From NCBI GenBank assembly GCA_016186435.1, contig JACPLQ010000004.1, positions 1 through 48,086 on the forward strand: a stretch of DNA of 48,086 bases, in the 5' to 3' direction. Position 1 is the first letter of the stretch; the number at the start of each line of letters is the position of its first letter. The stretch is from Candidatus Nomurabacteria bacterium. Lineage in GTDB: Bacteria > Patescibacteriota > Minisyncoccia > Phycocordibacterales > UBA9973. This document shows positions 30,719-37,933 of the stretch, piece by piece. The notes beneath the pieces were generated by a model. It saw only the letters and a list, made by a program, of their open reading frames with translations, did not search any database and was not told the DNA's origin. The position numbers and the translations under genes are program-made.

Positions 30719-30994
30719 TCAATGGCTGATGGTAAAATCCCTGAGCTCCCCTGTTGATTTTTGCCACCGTGTTTCCATTTTGGCCACATCGGCAAGTCGA
30801 GGACCCTTTTGGCACCAGTTAGCAAATTCCTCCAGGGAAGCCTTATCCCCTTCAGCTAGGATAAGTACCGTTCCGTCCGGTTCATTTTTTACATATCCCG
30901 AAAGCCCGAGAGCTTGCGCTTTCTGTCGGCTCTCCTGCCGGAAGAACACTCCCTGCACCCGGCCGTAAATTTTTAAGCTCACTCGCTTTTGCAT
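30719..30994 (-). CDS. acyP: Acylphosphatase
   Basis: 91 aa from the ATG at 30994. Earlier in-frame ATGs lie in the promoter region and add no conserved sequence. It hydrolyses acyl phosphates. The signature 'IYGRVQGVFFRQESRQKAQA' (9-28) has the phosphate-binding Arg in 'FFRQ', and 'LSGYVKNEPDGTV' (30-42) has catalytic Asn. Length is typical. A -10-like TATACT lies about 30 nt upstream. It is divergent from the gene at 31086. Confidence 0.92.
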   Translation of the reverse strand: MQKRVSLKIYGRVQGVFFRQESRQKAQALGLSGYVKNEPDGTVLILAEGDKASLEEFANWCQKGPRLADVAKMETRWQKSTGELRDFTISH

Positions 30995-31085
30995 GACTAA
31001 AACGAAAGAATGATTAAAGCTATAGTATAGCATCCTCAACTGACTTGCCCTTTCTTTAATTTGGCATAATCGGTATAATATAGGC

Positions 31086-31277
31086 ATGAGCAAAAAAATT
31101 ACTATCGGTGTGTTGGCAACAGTTATTGTTATTTTGGGTGTCTATTATTATCTCTCGCTTAAAGCCAAGGAGAAAACAATTGGCCAGGAAAGCGCCCCGG
31201 CGGTAACCACGCCGGACTTGAACCCCGCGGACAAGGCAAACCCTTTTAAAGACATTAAAACTAATCCCTTCGAATAA
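31086..31277 (+). CDS. Small membrane-anchored protein
   Basis: 63 aa. A membrane anchor (about 5-24, 'ITIGVLATVIVILGVYYYLS') precedes a Pro/Asn-rich tail ('PDLNPADKANPFKDIKTNPF'). Function unknown. TATAAT (31074-31079) lies 6 nt before the ATG, so the transcript is leaderless. It ends 6 nt before the secreted Cys-rich repeat protein, so the two probably form an operon and may act together at the cell surface. Confidence 0.7.
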   Translation: MSKKITIGVLATVIVILGVYYYLSLKAKEKTIGQESAPAVTTPDLNPADKANPFKDIKTNPFE

Positions 31278-31283
31278 AATAAT

Positions 31284-32105
31284 ATGAATAAAAAATATCT
31301 GTTCGTTTTGTTTCTGCTGGTCGGCCTGGCCGCGGCCGGGTTAGCGGGTGCCGAGCCAGAGGTGCAATTTCCGGTGGCCGAACTCGGCGGATGCCAAAAC
31401 CAGGAGGCCTGCAAATCCTATTGCGACTTGCCCGCAAACGCCGAGCCCTGTCTGGCTTTTGCAGAGGAGCACGGCCTGATGACTAAAGAGGAAATCAATG
31501 TGGCCAGAAAAATACTTGGCGGCGACCAAGGCCCGGGCGGCTGCACCACCAAAGAGACCTGCGAGACCTATTGCAACGACATCAGCAACATTGAGCAATG
31601 TGTGAGCTTCGCGGAAGAAAACAATCTGATGTCGGGCGACGAATTGGCTGAAGCCAGAAAAATAAGGGATGCGCTCCGTCGCGGAGTCAAACCGCCTGCC
31701 TGCGCCAACAAAGAGGCCTGCGACGAATATTGTGGGTCCGGCGATCACATGGAAGAATGCATGAACTTTGCCCTGGCCGCCGGACTCATGGACGAAGGCG
31801 AAAGAGCGGACGCAGAGAAATTTTTGAACGCCGTCAAAAAAGGCGTTAAGCCGCCTGCCTGCCGTGGCAAAGAAGAGTGCGACCAGTATTGCTCGGAAGA
31901 AACCCACTTGGAAGAATGCATCAATTTTGCGACAGCGGCGGGCTTCATGTCAGAAGAGGAGGCAGAGATGGTTAAAAAGACCGGCGGTCAGGGTCCGGGT
32001 GGTTGCCGCGGCAAGGAAGAGTGCGACGCTTTTTGCGGAGATCCTAACAACCAGGAAACTTGCTTAAATTTCGCGGAGGAGCACGGCTTGATTTCCGAAG
32101 AGTAA
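31284..32105 (+). CDS. Secreted Cys-rich repeat protein, N-terminal part
   Basis: 273 aa. A signal peptide (about 1-23) precedes five tandem repeats of about 45 residues, each with four Cys in the pattern C-x5-C-x3-C-x7-9-C, then 'FAEEHGLM' or a close variant and a charged helix. First repeat: 'GGCQNQEACKSYCDLPANAE' (36-55). Disulfide-bonded surface domains of this kind are frequent in CPR genomes, function unknown. The frame ends at TAA (32103-32105), but the same frame continues at once with ATG and further related sequence (32106-32672), so the full protein is probably interrupted. Composition is more GC-rich than its neighbours. Confidence 0.8.
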   Translation: MNKKYLFVLFLLVGLAAAGLAGAEPEVQFPVAELGGCQNQEACKSYCDLPANAEPCLAFAEEHGLMTKEEINVARKILGGDQGPGGCTTKETCETYCNDISNIEQCVSFAEENNLMSGDELAEARKIRDALRRGVKPPACANKEACDEYCGSGDHMEECMNFALAAGLMDEGERADAEKFLNAVKKGVKPPACRGKEECDQYCSEETHLEECINFATAAGFMSEEEAEMVKKTGGQGPGGCRGKEECDAFCGDPNNQETCLNFAEEHGLISEE

Positions 32106-32672
32106 ATGAAGGAAATGGAGGCAGGCCGCCAGGGTTTTGCGGAAGGAATTGAAAATGCTCCGCCGGAAATCAGAGAATGCCTGACCCAGGCCTTTGGAGA
32201 TTTGGAAAATATCACCCCCTCGCCCCAAAACGGCGAAAAAATGAAGGAATGTTTTGAAAAATTCGGCGGTCCAGGAGAGGGGCCCGCGGGGGCGGAAATG
32301 CGCACCGGGCCGGGTGGTTGCCAAAGCCGAGAAGAATGCGAGGCCTACTGCCGTAGCAATCCCGAGGCCTGTGGCTTCGGGCCCCGGGAGGGCCGGGAAG
32401 GCGAACGGCCCATGATGCCGCCTCCGGGCGAAGAAATGGGCCCCCGGCCGGAGATGGGCAACCCGGGTATGGAGGACATAAGATCGGAAATGGAAAATAA
32501 CATGATGGAATTCCGGGAAGAAGGAACGGAGCCAACGGAGGAATTTAATTCAGTCCCCGATTCTCCCGAACCGAACGAGTCCCCGAGCGGCGGCTCCGAA
32601 GAACCGGTATCTCTCCAAACCCCCGGCCGGTTCTTCCTCAACCTGCTGGCCAACATCCTGCTTGCGCGATAG
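32106..32672 (+). CDS. Cys-rich repeat protein, C-terminal part after an in-frame stop
   Basis: 188 aa in the same frame as the preceding gene, starting directly after its TAA (TAA-ATG). It has a helical segment ('IENAPPEIRECLTQAFGDLE'), a partial sixth Cys repeat ('GGCQSREECEAYCRSNPEAC'), a long Pro/Glu/Met-rich region and a short hydrophobic C-terminus ('FFLNLLANILLA'). It has no signal peptide of its own, so if made alone it would stay inside the cell. It is best read as the C-terminal half of one surface protein split by a nonsense change. Stop-start reinitiation or read-through could still produce it. Confidence 0.6.
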   Translation: MKEMEAGRQGFAEGIENAPPEIRECLTQAFGDLENITPSPQNGEKMKECFEKFGGPGEGPAGAEMRTGPGGCQSREECEAYCRSNPEACGFGPREGREGERPMMPPPGEEMGPRPEMGNPGMEDIRSEMENNMMEFREEGTEPTEEFNSVPDSPEPNESPSGGSEEPVSLQTPGRFFLNLLANILLAR

Positions 32673-32686
32673 AAATAAATAGAGTT

Positions 32687-32911
32687 ATGACCGATAGAAG
32701 ACATAAACGTATAAAGTTGAAATTTCCAAAGTTCGTATCTGATTTACTGGCTCCGGGGGTAGGATATCTTTCCTTACAGGAACAGTATACCTTTTGTACT
32801 TTTTTGAAACAAGTTTCCAAAAAGACACAAAAGCTTTTCGCTCCCTACACGAAAGCCAAGCAGTTGGCTTTCTCCCCAGAGCATAAAAAAGTAAAACCCT
32901 TTTGGGGTTAA
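32687..32911 (+). CDS. Doubtful small basic protein
   Basis: 74 aa, Lys-rich, no recognised domain. It starts 14 nt after the Cys-rich gene with no ribosome site, and its last codons lie inside a terminator hairpin (32886-32919). It may be a chance frame. Confidence 0.25.
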   Translation: MTDRRHKRIKLKFPKFVSDLLAPGVGYLSLQEQYTFCTFLKQVSKKTQKLFAPYTKAKQLAFSPEHKKVKPFWG

Positions 32912-32919
32912 ACTTTTAA
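32886..32919 (+). terminator. Terminator after the Cys-rich surface protein operon
   Basis: AAAGTAAAACCC-TTTT-GGGGTTAAACTTTT forms a stem of about 11 bp with a T-rich end. It is near-symmetric and could act in both directions. Confidence 0.55.
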
Positions 32920-32997
32920 AATGCTCCAAACTTGGGATAAAGTTCGAATCGCCATTATTGAATAAAATAAGAATTTTTATGTGATATAATCCACAAG

Positions 32998-33480
32998 ATG
33001 GATAAAGTAAATATTTACATTGATGGAAATAATTTATATAGATCTGCCAAAGAATTAGGATTTGAAATTGATTATAAAAAATTTAGAGGCTGGCTTCGCC
33101 AAAAATATAACCCTGAATTTGTATACTTATTTATCGGCCTTGTGCCGGAAAGAACAAAATTTTATGAACATTTACAAAAATGTGGCTATATCTTAATTTT
33201 CAAACAAACAATATCTGTAGGCGAAAAGATAAAGGGAAACTGCGACGCAGAGCTTGTTTTGAAAACTGTATCGGATTTTTATACTAAATCTTTTGACTCT
33301 TGTATTTTAATTACTGGCGACGGAGATTTTGGGTGCCTTGTTGAATTTCTAAAAGAAAATAAAGTGATAAATTGCATTCTTGCACCAGATGAAAACAAGT
33401 GTTCGTTCCTTTTGAGAAATAAAAATACAGAAATTACATTCTTAAACGATCACTATCATAAATTTTCAAATAAGGTATAA
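32998..33480 (+). CDS. NYN-domain (PIN-like) ribonuclease
   Basis: 160 aa, LabA/DUF88-like. Acidic residues of the PIN-like active site are Asp9 in 'YIDGNNLY', Asp83 in 'KGNCDAELVLK' and Asp108/Asp110 in 'ITGDGDFG'. The family is thought to process RNA; targets are unknown. TATAAT (32985-32990) lies 7 nt before the ATG, again a leaderless start. It is a single-gene unit followed by two stem-loops (33487-33550). Confidence 0.85.
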   Translation: MDKVNIYIDGNNLYRSAKELGFEIDYKKFRGWLRQKYNPEFVYLFIGLVPERTKFYEHLQKCGYILIFKQTISVGEKIKGNCDAELVLKTVSDFYTKSFDSCILITGDGDFGCLVEFLKENKVINCILAPDENKCSFLLRNKNTEITFLNDHYHKFSNKV

Positions 33481-33486
33481 AAGAAA

Positions 33487-33550
33487 AAGCCCCCGATGTA
33501 GACATATCTACACAAGGGTCTTCTCCATAGTGATATGTGTATTATATCAC
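33487..33550 (+). terminator. Two stem-loops after the NYN gene
   Basis: TGTAGA-CATA-TCTACA (33497-33512) lies inside a weaker CCC/GGG stem. A second stem GTGATAT / ATATCAC (33530-33550) follows. Neither has a clean T-tract. Confidence 0.4.
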
Positions 33551-33678
33551 AAACACTTATTTGGATGCAAGCGTAAAAATAACCCCCAAAATATACCTTT
33601 AAAATTGGCTCCGAATTTATCTACCCCGCCTTTGGAGAGATGTTCTTTTGGAGTAAATATTCAGAAATCACACAATAG

Positions 33679-33909
33679 CTATCCTTTCTTTTCCTGATAA
33701 CGCCCCCACAACCATACTACTGCGCCAACTATTATAAGACCCGCAACGATAGGCAGAGCCATACCTATACCAAAAATGGCAAGAAACGCACCCATGTCAC
33801 TGCTATTGAAATTGGTCTGGGTAGCTAAGGCAACGATTAGTGTGAATAAGATAAATAGGGGGATAATACCAACACCAACATACATTAATATTTTCCCTGT
33901 TTTTTTCAT
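33679..33909 (-). CDS. Small two-pass membrane protein
   Basis: 76 aa with two membrane segments (about 7-29 and 43-67) and a short charged end. Unknown family. TATAAT lies about 30 nt upstream (near 33938), leaving a short leader. The neighbourhood holds several small envelope or secreted proteins. Confidence 0.6.
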   Translation of the reverse strand: MKKTGKILMYVGVGIIPLFILFTLIVALATQTNFNSSDMGAFLAIFGIGMALPIVAGLIIVGAVVWLWGRYQEKKG

Positions 33910-33998
33910 GGAAGTAATAGTTAATTTTAATTCTATTATTATAACATAATTAAGAAATTTCTTGGCTCCGAACTTGGGATAATGTTCGTGAAGCTATT

Positions 33999-34145
33999 TT
34001 ACAAGGTTAATCGTCTTTTGATTAGCAAGAGATTAGCAAGGACAGTCCTAGCTAGTCCCGAAGAATCAGTTCTTCCAGAATGAGCAAATGAAAAGGATGG
34101 TAAAAGGAATGCTATTAAGATTAGAACTGAGAGTATCTTTTTCAT
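33999..34145 (-). pseudogene. Secreted protein truncated by a repeat
   Basis: 48 codons. A clean signal peptide ('MKKILSVLILIAFLLPSFSF') is followed by 'AHSGRTDSSG', the usual start of small secreted YHYH-type proteins with His/Cys tails. From there the frame runs into the palindrome at 34033-34059 and then unrelated residues to a stop, so the functional tail is lost. The ATG is 2 nt after the stop of the gene at 34148-34399, so both were one operon. Confidence 0.55.
34033..34059. repeat. CTAGCAAGGAC palindrome, copy 3
   Basis: TTAGCAAGGACAGTCCTAGC followed by TAGTCCC. It is preceded by a partial unit (ATTAGCAAGAG). It interrupts the secreted protein gene at 33999-34145. Confidence 0.8.
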
Positions 34146-34147
34146 TT

Positions 34148-34399
34148 TTACCACTTATACTTATATTTATAGGGGCTTGCGTACCCTTTCTTCCCAGAGT
34201 AAGGATTATAGTTTCCTTTTGTGGAATAGTTATCTAGTTTAGTTTTATTAGGAGAAGTGCGATAAGAAGGGGCTACATACTTCATGGTAGAAGGCTTGTA
34301 ATAACCTTTGACTTTAACAGTTTTTGCCTCAACTGAAGTAAAGGACAATAGACTAAACAAAGATAAAATCAAAACAGACAATACAACAATTTTTTTCAT
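34148..34399 (-). CDS. Small secreted basic protein
   Basis: 83 aa. A signal peptide (about 1-25, 'MKKIVVLSVLILSLFSLLSF') precedes a Lys/Tyr-rich mature part ('GYYKPSTMKYVAPSYRTSPN', ending 'YASPYKYKYKW'). Such Tyr/Lys-rich tails occur in surface or cell-wall-binding proteins, but the function is unknown. It is followed by a truncated second secreted-protein gene. Confidence 0.7.
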   Translation of the reverse strand: MKKIVVLSVLILSLFSLLSFTSVEAKTVKVKGYYKPSTMKYVAPSYRTSPNKTKLDNYSTKGNYNPYSGKKGYASPYKYKYKW

Positions 34400-34444
34400 A
34401 TAATTAAATTAATTATTAATACTTTTATAATACAACTTTTACTT

Positions 34445-34471
34445 ACTAGCAAGGACTGTCCTTGCTAGCCC
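34445..34471. repeat. CTAGCAAGGAC palindrome, copy 4
   Basis: ACTAGCAAGGAC-T-GTCCTTGCTAG followed by CCC. It lies between tRNA-Asn and the small secreted protein gene. Confidence 0.85.
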
Positions 34472-34501
34472 TGGGCGCTAAACTTTTTGTAAAAAACATT
34501 G

Positions 34502-34573
34502 CTCCGGGGGTAGGGATCGAACCTACGACCAATCGCTTAACAGGCGACCGCTCTACCGCTGAGCTACCCCGGA
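34502..34573 (-). tRNA. tRNA-Asn (GTT)
   Basis: 72 nt. The acceptor stem TCCGGGG / CCCCGGA, D-arm GCTCAGCGGTAGAGC, anticodon loop CTGTTAA (anticodon GTT) and T-arm with GGTTCGATCCC all fold normally. The discriminator base is G and CCA is not encoded. Its first 10 bases overlap the end of the GIY-YIG gene. Confidence 0.95.
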
Positions 34574-34809
34574 ATAATTAATTTTTTAGTGAACCTTCTC
34601 CCTGCTGCACTTTTAAAATACTTTTCTCTTTTTCTTGCGTCAATAATATTATTATACTTCTCTTTGTACAGTAACCTCCATGGCATATATCTTTTTGTAT
34701 AATAAGACAATCCAGAATTATGCTCTTTCATCCTTCTTTCTAAATTATCTGTACTACCAACATAGAACTTTTCTTTTATTAAGCTTTTTAATATATACGT
34801 ATAAGACAT
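34564..34809 (-). CDS. GIY-YIG nuclease-domain protein (UPF0213-like)
   Basis: 81 aa, the full length for the small stand-alone GIY-YIG group. The motif reads 'YTYILKS..FYVGSTDNLERRMKEH', with 'YTY' and 'YVG' in place of GIY and YIG, followed by the conserved Arg and His. Most stand-alone members have unknown roles, while related domains are homing or repair nucleases. The last codons and TAG stop are read from the 5' end of tRNA-Asn. A split copy of the same tRNA end lies on the other side of the gene (34819-34868), so it may have inserted at the tRNA. Confidence 0.85.
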   Translation of the reverse strand: MSYTYILKSLIKEKFYVGSTDNLERRMKEHNSGLSYYTKRYMPWRLLYKEKYNNIIDARKREKYFKSAAGRRFTKKLIIPG

Positions 34810-34818
34810 AATATAATG

Positions 34819-34868
34819 TTGAGCTATCCGCCTCGGCTCGCAAGCCGATGCGAGACGGGCCCCGGAAT
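34819..34868. repeat. Split copy of the tRNA-Asn 5' end with a palindrome inserted
   Basis: TTGAGCTAT (34819-34827) and CCCCGGAAT (34860-34868) match TGAGCTACCCCGGAAT of the tRNA end, but they are separated by a 32-nt palindrome (34828-34859: CCGCCTCGGCTCGC.. form). The GIY-YIG gene lies between this copy and the real tRNA. Confidence 0.6.
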
Positions 34869-34999
34869 TTATTTAATTCTCTGAAGAACTTTCATTATCT
34901 TAGCAGAAAACATAGAAAAAACAATGAATAAGCTCGTAATTATTTAAGGCTGGGTATATAATTAAACTATTATTATGATAATTTGTTTTTCATATTTTT

Positions 35000-35365
35000 A
35001 TGACAAATGAAAAAAAGCTTGAGTGGATTTTAAGAATCGGCGTAGCCGGCGAATTTTTGGGCCACGGTGTTTTTGCTGTTTTAGGAAAGGCTGACTGGAT
35101 AAAATGGACACAGCAATTGACGGGGCTGGATTTAGCGACAGCCACCATGTTTATGACAGTGGTAGGGGCAGCAGATATTTTATTGGCTGTGCTGGTACTG
35201 TGGAAGCCTATGAAGCCAATACTTTTATGGATGGCTTTCTGGGGCTTTTGGACAGCGCTCGTCCGCCCGCTCGTAGGCCTGCCAATTTGGGACTTTATTG
35301 AAAGATTCGCAAACTGGGCTGCGCCGCTTGCGCTTTATTATTTTTATAAAAGTAACAACAGATAA
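35000..35365 (+). CDS. DoxX-like small integral membrane protein
   Basis: 121 aa with four likely membrane segments (about 10-30, 46-66, 70-92, 98-116). 'RIGVAGEFLGHGVFAVLGK' (12-30) and 'WKPMKPILLWMAFWGFWTAL' follow the DoxX/DoxD-like pattern. The role is uncertain: redox, metal or lipid-linked functions are known for distant relatives. It is a single gene converging on the MFS transporter gene. Confidence 0.65.
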   Translation: MTNEKKLEWILRIGVAGEFLGHGVFAVLGKADWIKWTQQLTGLDLATATMFMTVVGAADILLAVLVLWKPMKPILLWMAFWGFWTALVRPLVGLPIWDFIERFANWAAPLALYYFYKSNNR

Positions 35366-35408
35366 CAAGGCTTGATCTGGCGACTATATTTTTAAATAAT
35401 AAATTAGT

Positions 35409-36638
35409 CTATTTTTCAGAAAAATCTGACGGTGGTTTTTCTTTGCGCGCCAAGTAAATAAATGGCAGGGCGCCCAGCTGAAAAATAGCTGCGACAAAAT
35501 AAGATGCCGAATAGCTGGAGACATCTGCGACTTTTCCTAAAATTGGCTGAGCGATTATTCCCCCGCTTGAGCCCATAAGCGAATCAAAAGAAAGAACTGT
35601 GGCTCTCTGTTGGGACGGAATGAGCTCATTTAAATATGTCTGGCGTATGGGCATCAGAGCTGCGAAGATCAATCCCCAGAAAAAAATGAGGGCAATTATG
35701 ATGTAAAAGTTGCTTATTATGGAAACTAATACAAGCATAATCCCTGTAAAAAAAGTTCCGGAAAGCATGGCTGTAGTCCGCCTAGTAAATAATTTTCCGA
35801 TATAAGGCGCTGCAAAACCTCCGGCAATCTGAGCGCTGGCCACTAAGGCAGCCACAAGTCCGGCTATGCCGTAAGCTTTTTCATTTCCATAAAGTTTTAA
35901 GAGAAACGGCTGAAGCGCATAAAAAATATAAAAACTCACCCCGACGGTAAACGGCGCCGCCAGCATGACCCACCTTATGGCTGGCTTTTTGAGCCCATTC
36001 TCAATTGAGCTTGAGAAAATTTTCTTCATTTCTAAAAGTGGCTTGTCGGATTTTTTTGGATTAAAACCGAGATCCTTCATCAGGAAAAATGCTACGGCGA
36101 AATTTATTAAGAGCACAGCTGATCGCAAAATGTAGGGAACTCCCAGACTGGTAAATTGCGCGATAACCCCTCCAAGCACAGACCCTAAAAGCATCGCCCC
36201 TCCCCCAAATATTTGTCCTTTGGCAAAAACTCCTTCCAGTTTGCCTTCAAAATTTGTCGCCTTTAAAGCATCCACCAGCCAAGCCTCTACTGCTCCGGAG
36301 AAAAAAGTAAAACCGAGACCGAGTAAAAGAGAAGAAACCGCCCAGCCCCAAAATGGTCCCTCTATTTTCCACATCAAAAGATAAAGCGCGGTTGAGAGCG
36401 CCAGAGTGACTGTTCCCAGAAGATAAGATCTCCTTCTGCCCCACGTGTCTGCAACTATGCCAGTAGGCACTTCAAATATTACCTGCCCTAAAGTAAAAAA
36501 AGCATTTGCGAGAAAGGCCTGAAAATTGGTAAGCCCCGCATCCAGCAAAAAAATAGTGTTGATGCCCCAAATAAAAGAGGCAGCTAAAGTATTTCCGGTA
36601 ACCAGATAAAGATATATATTCTTAATACTTTTAGGCAT
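35409..36638 (-). CDS. Major facilitator superfamily transporter
   Basis: 409 aa with about 12 membrane segments. 'GIVADTWGRRRSYLLG' (60-75) is the family loop 2-3 motif (G-x3-D-x2-G-R-R), and a related loop lies in the second half ('GKLFTRRTTAMLSG'). It is likely a drug or small-molecule exporter; the substrate is unknown. TATAAT (36645-36650) lies 6 nt before the ATG, inside the end of the phospholipase D-family gene, so it has its own leaderless promoter in addition to possible read-through from that gene. Confidence 0.88.
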   Translation of the reverse strand: MPKSIKNIYLYLVTGNTLAASFIWGINTIFLLDAGLTNFQAFLANAFFTLGQVIFEVPTGIVADTWGRRRSYLLGTVTLALSTALYLLMWKIEGPFWGWAVSSLLLGLGFTFFSGAVEAWLVDALKATNFEGKLEGVFAKGQIFGGGAMLLGSVLGGVIAQFTSLGVPYILRSAVLLINFAVAFFLMKDLGFNPKKSDKPLLEMKKIFSSSIENGLKKPAIRWVMLAAPFTVGVSFYIFYALQPFLLKLYGNEKAYGIAGLVAALVASAQIAGGFAAPYIGKLFTRRTTAMLSGTFFTGIMLVLVSIISNFYIIIALIFFWGLIFAALMPIRQTYLNELIPSQQRATVLSFDSLMGSSGGIIAQPILGKVADVSSYSASYFVAAIFQLGALPFIYLARKEKPPSDFSEK

Positions 36639-36650
36639 GCCGCAATTATA

Positions 36651-37682
36651 CTAAATTATTCTGAAGAAAAGGCGAATCACTGGAAAGAAAATATAATCAA
36701 AAAATGTCGGCTTGAATGCGCCATGGTCAAACAATACTGCTCCTTTTTTCCATCCTTCCATTATTTCTTTTAGCTCTTCTACCGCCTTCTTATTTTTAAA
36801 GAAAATTCCAACTTCAGAATTTAATTCAAAAGAAAGAAAATCCAAGTTATGAGAGCCCAATATGGCTTCGCTCCGATCTATGATCATAGCCTTTGCATGA
36901 TTCATGCGGGGCAGGAGGAAAAAATTCACGCCTAGTTTTGAAAGTTTGAACATAAAAAAATACGCGATACGGTCAGGCAGAAAATGATTGCTCTTTTTGG
37001 GCACCAGCACTTCCACTCTCACCCCTCTTAATACAGCTTGATGCAAAGCGCCGATCAACCAATGCTTTGGCATAAAATATGGGGTTATAAAAATAATACT
37101 CTCCTCGGCTTTGCTTATGTTTTTTTTGTAAATTTTCTTCAAAACAAAACTTTTGCTTATGGGAAAATTCTCTATGAGCCAAGTACGCGTCTTCGGCAGA
37201 AAAAATTTTTTATTTTGGGCAAGCACTCGCGGATCCTTGCCCCCGCATTCTGCATACACTCTCGCAAAAGAAGAAATGATAGACAAGACCAGCTTTCCAC
37301 GGACTCGCACAGCAAGATCGTCCCAGCGTCTTGCCACCTGATGAAAATTTACTCCGCCGATAAAAGCTAATTCTTCGTCTACTACCAAAATCTTGCGATG
37401 TATTCTGTGTAAAAACCGACTAAAAAAATACACTTCTGCGCCGCTATTCTTGAGTTCTGTCACAGCATTTTTACTTAGCTCGGAACTTCCAAAAGAGTCC
37501 AGCACTATTCTGACTCGGAGCCCTCTCTTAGCTTTTTCTTTCAACAAATTCAAAAAATCAAAACGGCGCATATCGTCGTTGAAAATATACATTTCCAGAT
37601 AAATAGACTCTTTCGCTCCCTCTATGGCCTCAAACATAGCCTGCCAGGTAGAATATGAACTCGCAAAAAATTTATACCGCAT
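36651..37682 (-). CDS. Phospholipase D-family enzyme, cardiolipin synthase-like
   Basis: 343 aa from the ATG at 37682. A 109-residue upstream extension reads through palindromic repeats and is not conserved. It has two HKD active sites: 'HRKILVVDEELAFIGGVNFH' in the first half, and 'NHAKAMIIDRSEAILGSHNL' in the second. The fold joins or exchanges phosphatidyl groups, most often to make cardiolipin. A hydrophobic C-terminus ('FFDYIFFPVIRLFF') may touch the membrane. TATAAT (37693-37698) lies 10 nt before the ATG. It lies 12 nt upstream of the MFS gene in the same direction. Confidence 0.88.
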   Translation of the reverse strand: MRYKFFASSYSTWQAMFEAIEGAKESIYLEMYIFNDDMRRFDFLNLLKEKAKRGLRVRIVLDSFGSSELSKNAVTELKNSGAEVYFFSRFLHRIHRKILVVDEELAFIGGVNFHQVARRWDDLAVRVRGKLVLSIISSFARVYAECGGKDPRVLAQNKKFFLPKTRTWLIENFPISKSFVLKKIYKKNISKAEESIIFITPYFMPKHWLIGALHQAVLRGVRVEVLVPKKSNHFLPDRIAYFFMFKLSKLGVNFFLLPRMNHAKAMIIDRSEAILGSHNLDFLSFELNSEVGIFFKNKKAVEELKEIMEGWKKGAVLFDHGAFKPTFFDYIFFPVIRLFFRII

Positions 37683-37698
37683 TGTGGTGGTCATTATA

Positions 37699-37915
37699 CC
37701 AAAAAGTTCGGACTCATTTCCAGCGGAACCCTGAATGAGACACGCGCGGAGCGCGTGGTAGCTCTGACCTGAATCGTACGCTCGACGAATCGCCCCGCCA
37801 CCGCCTCGCGGACTCGGTTTTGCCAAAAATATTTTCTGGGGGAAAGGATTTGGCAAAACCTCGGCTGATATTTGTCTTGTATTTTGTCCGCAAGGATTGC
37901 GCCTAAACTGACCGG
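37699..37915. repeat. Intergenic palindrome cluster between tspO and the phospholipase D-family gene
   Basis: This gap contains several different palindromes. CACGCGC-GGA-GCGCGTG lies near 37740, and a perfect 12-bp inverted repeat GGTTTTGCCAAA (37816-37827) / TTTGGCAAAACC (37849-37860) follows. No gene is seen in it. Confidence 0.6.
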
Positions 37916-37933
37916 TTTCTTGCCCACTAGATT

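Noticed and set aside
31341-31948. Minus-strand frames opposite the Cys-rich repeat gene
   Set aside because: They are by-products of the GC-rich repeat composition; the plus-strand frame has a signal peptide and regular Cys repeats.
32103-32105. Recoding of TAA as a sense codon
   Set aside because: Other genes here use TAA as a normal stop, including pth and gap, so genetic code change is not supported; a nonsense change is simpler.
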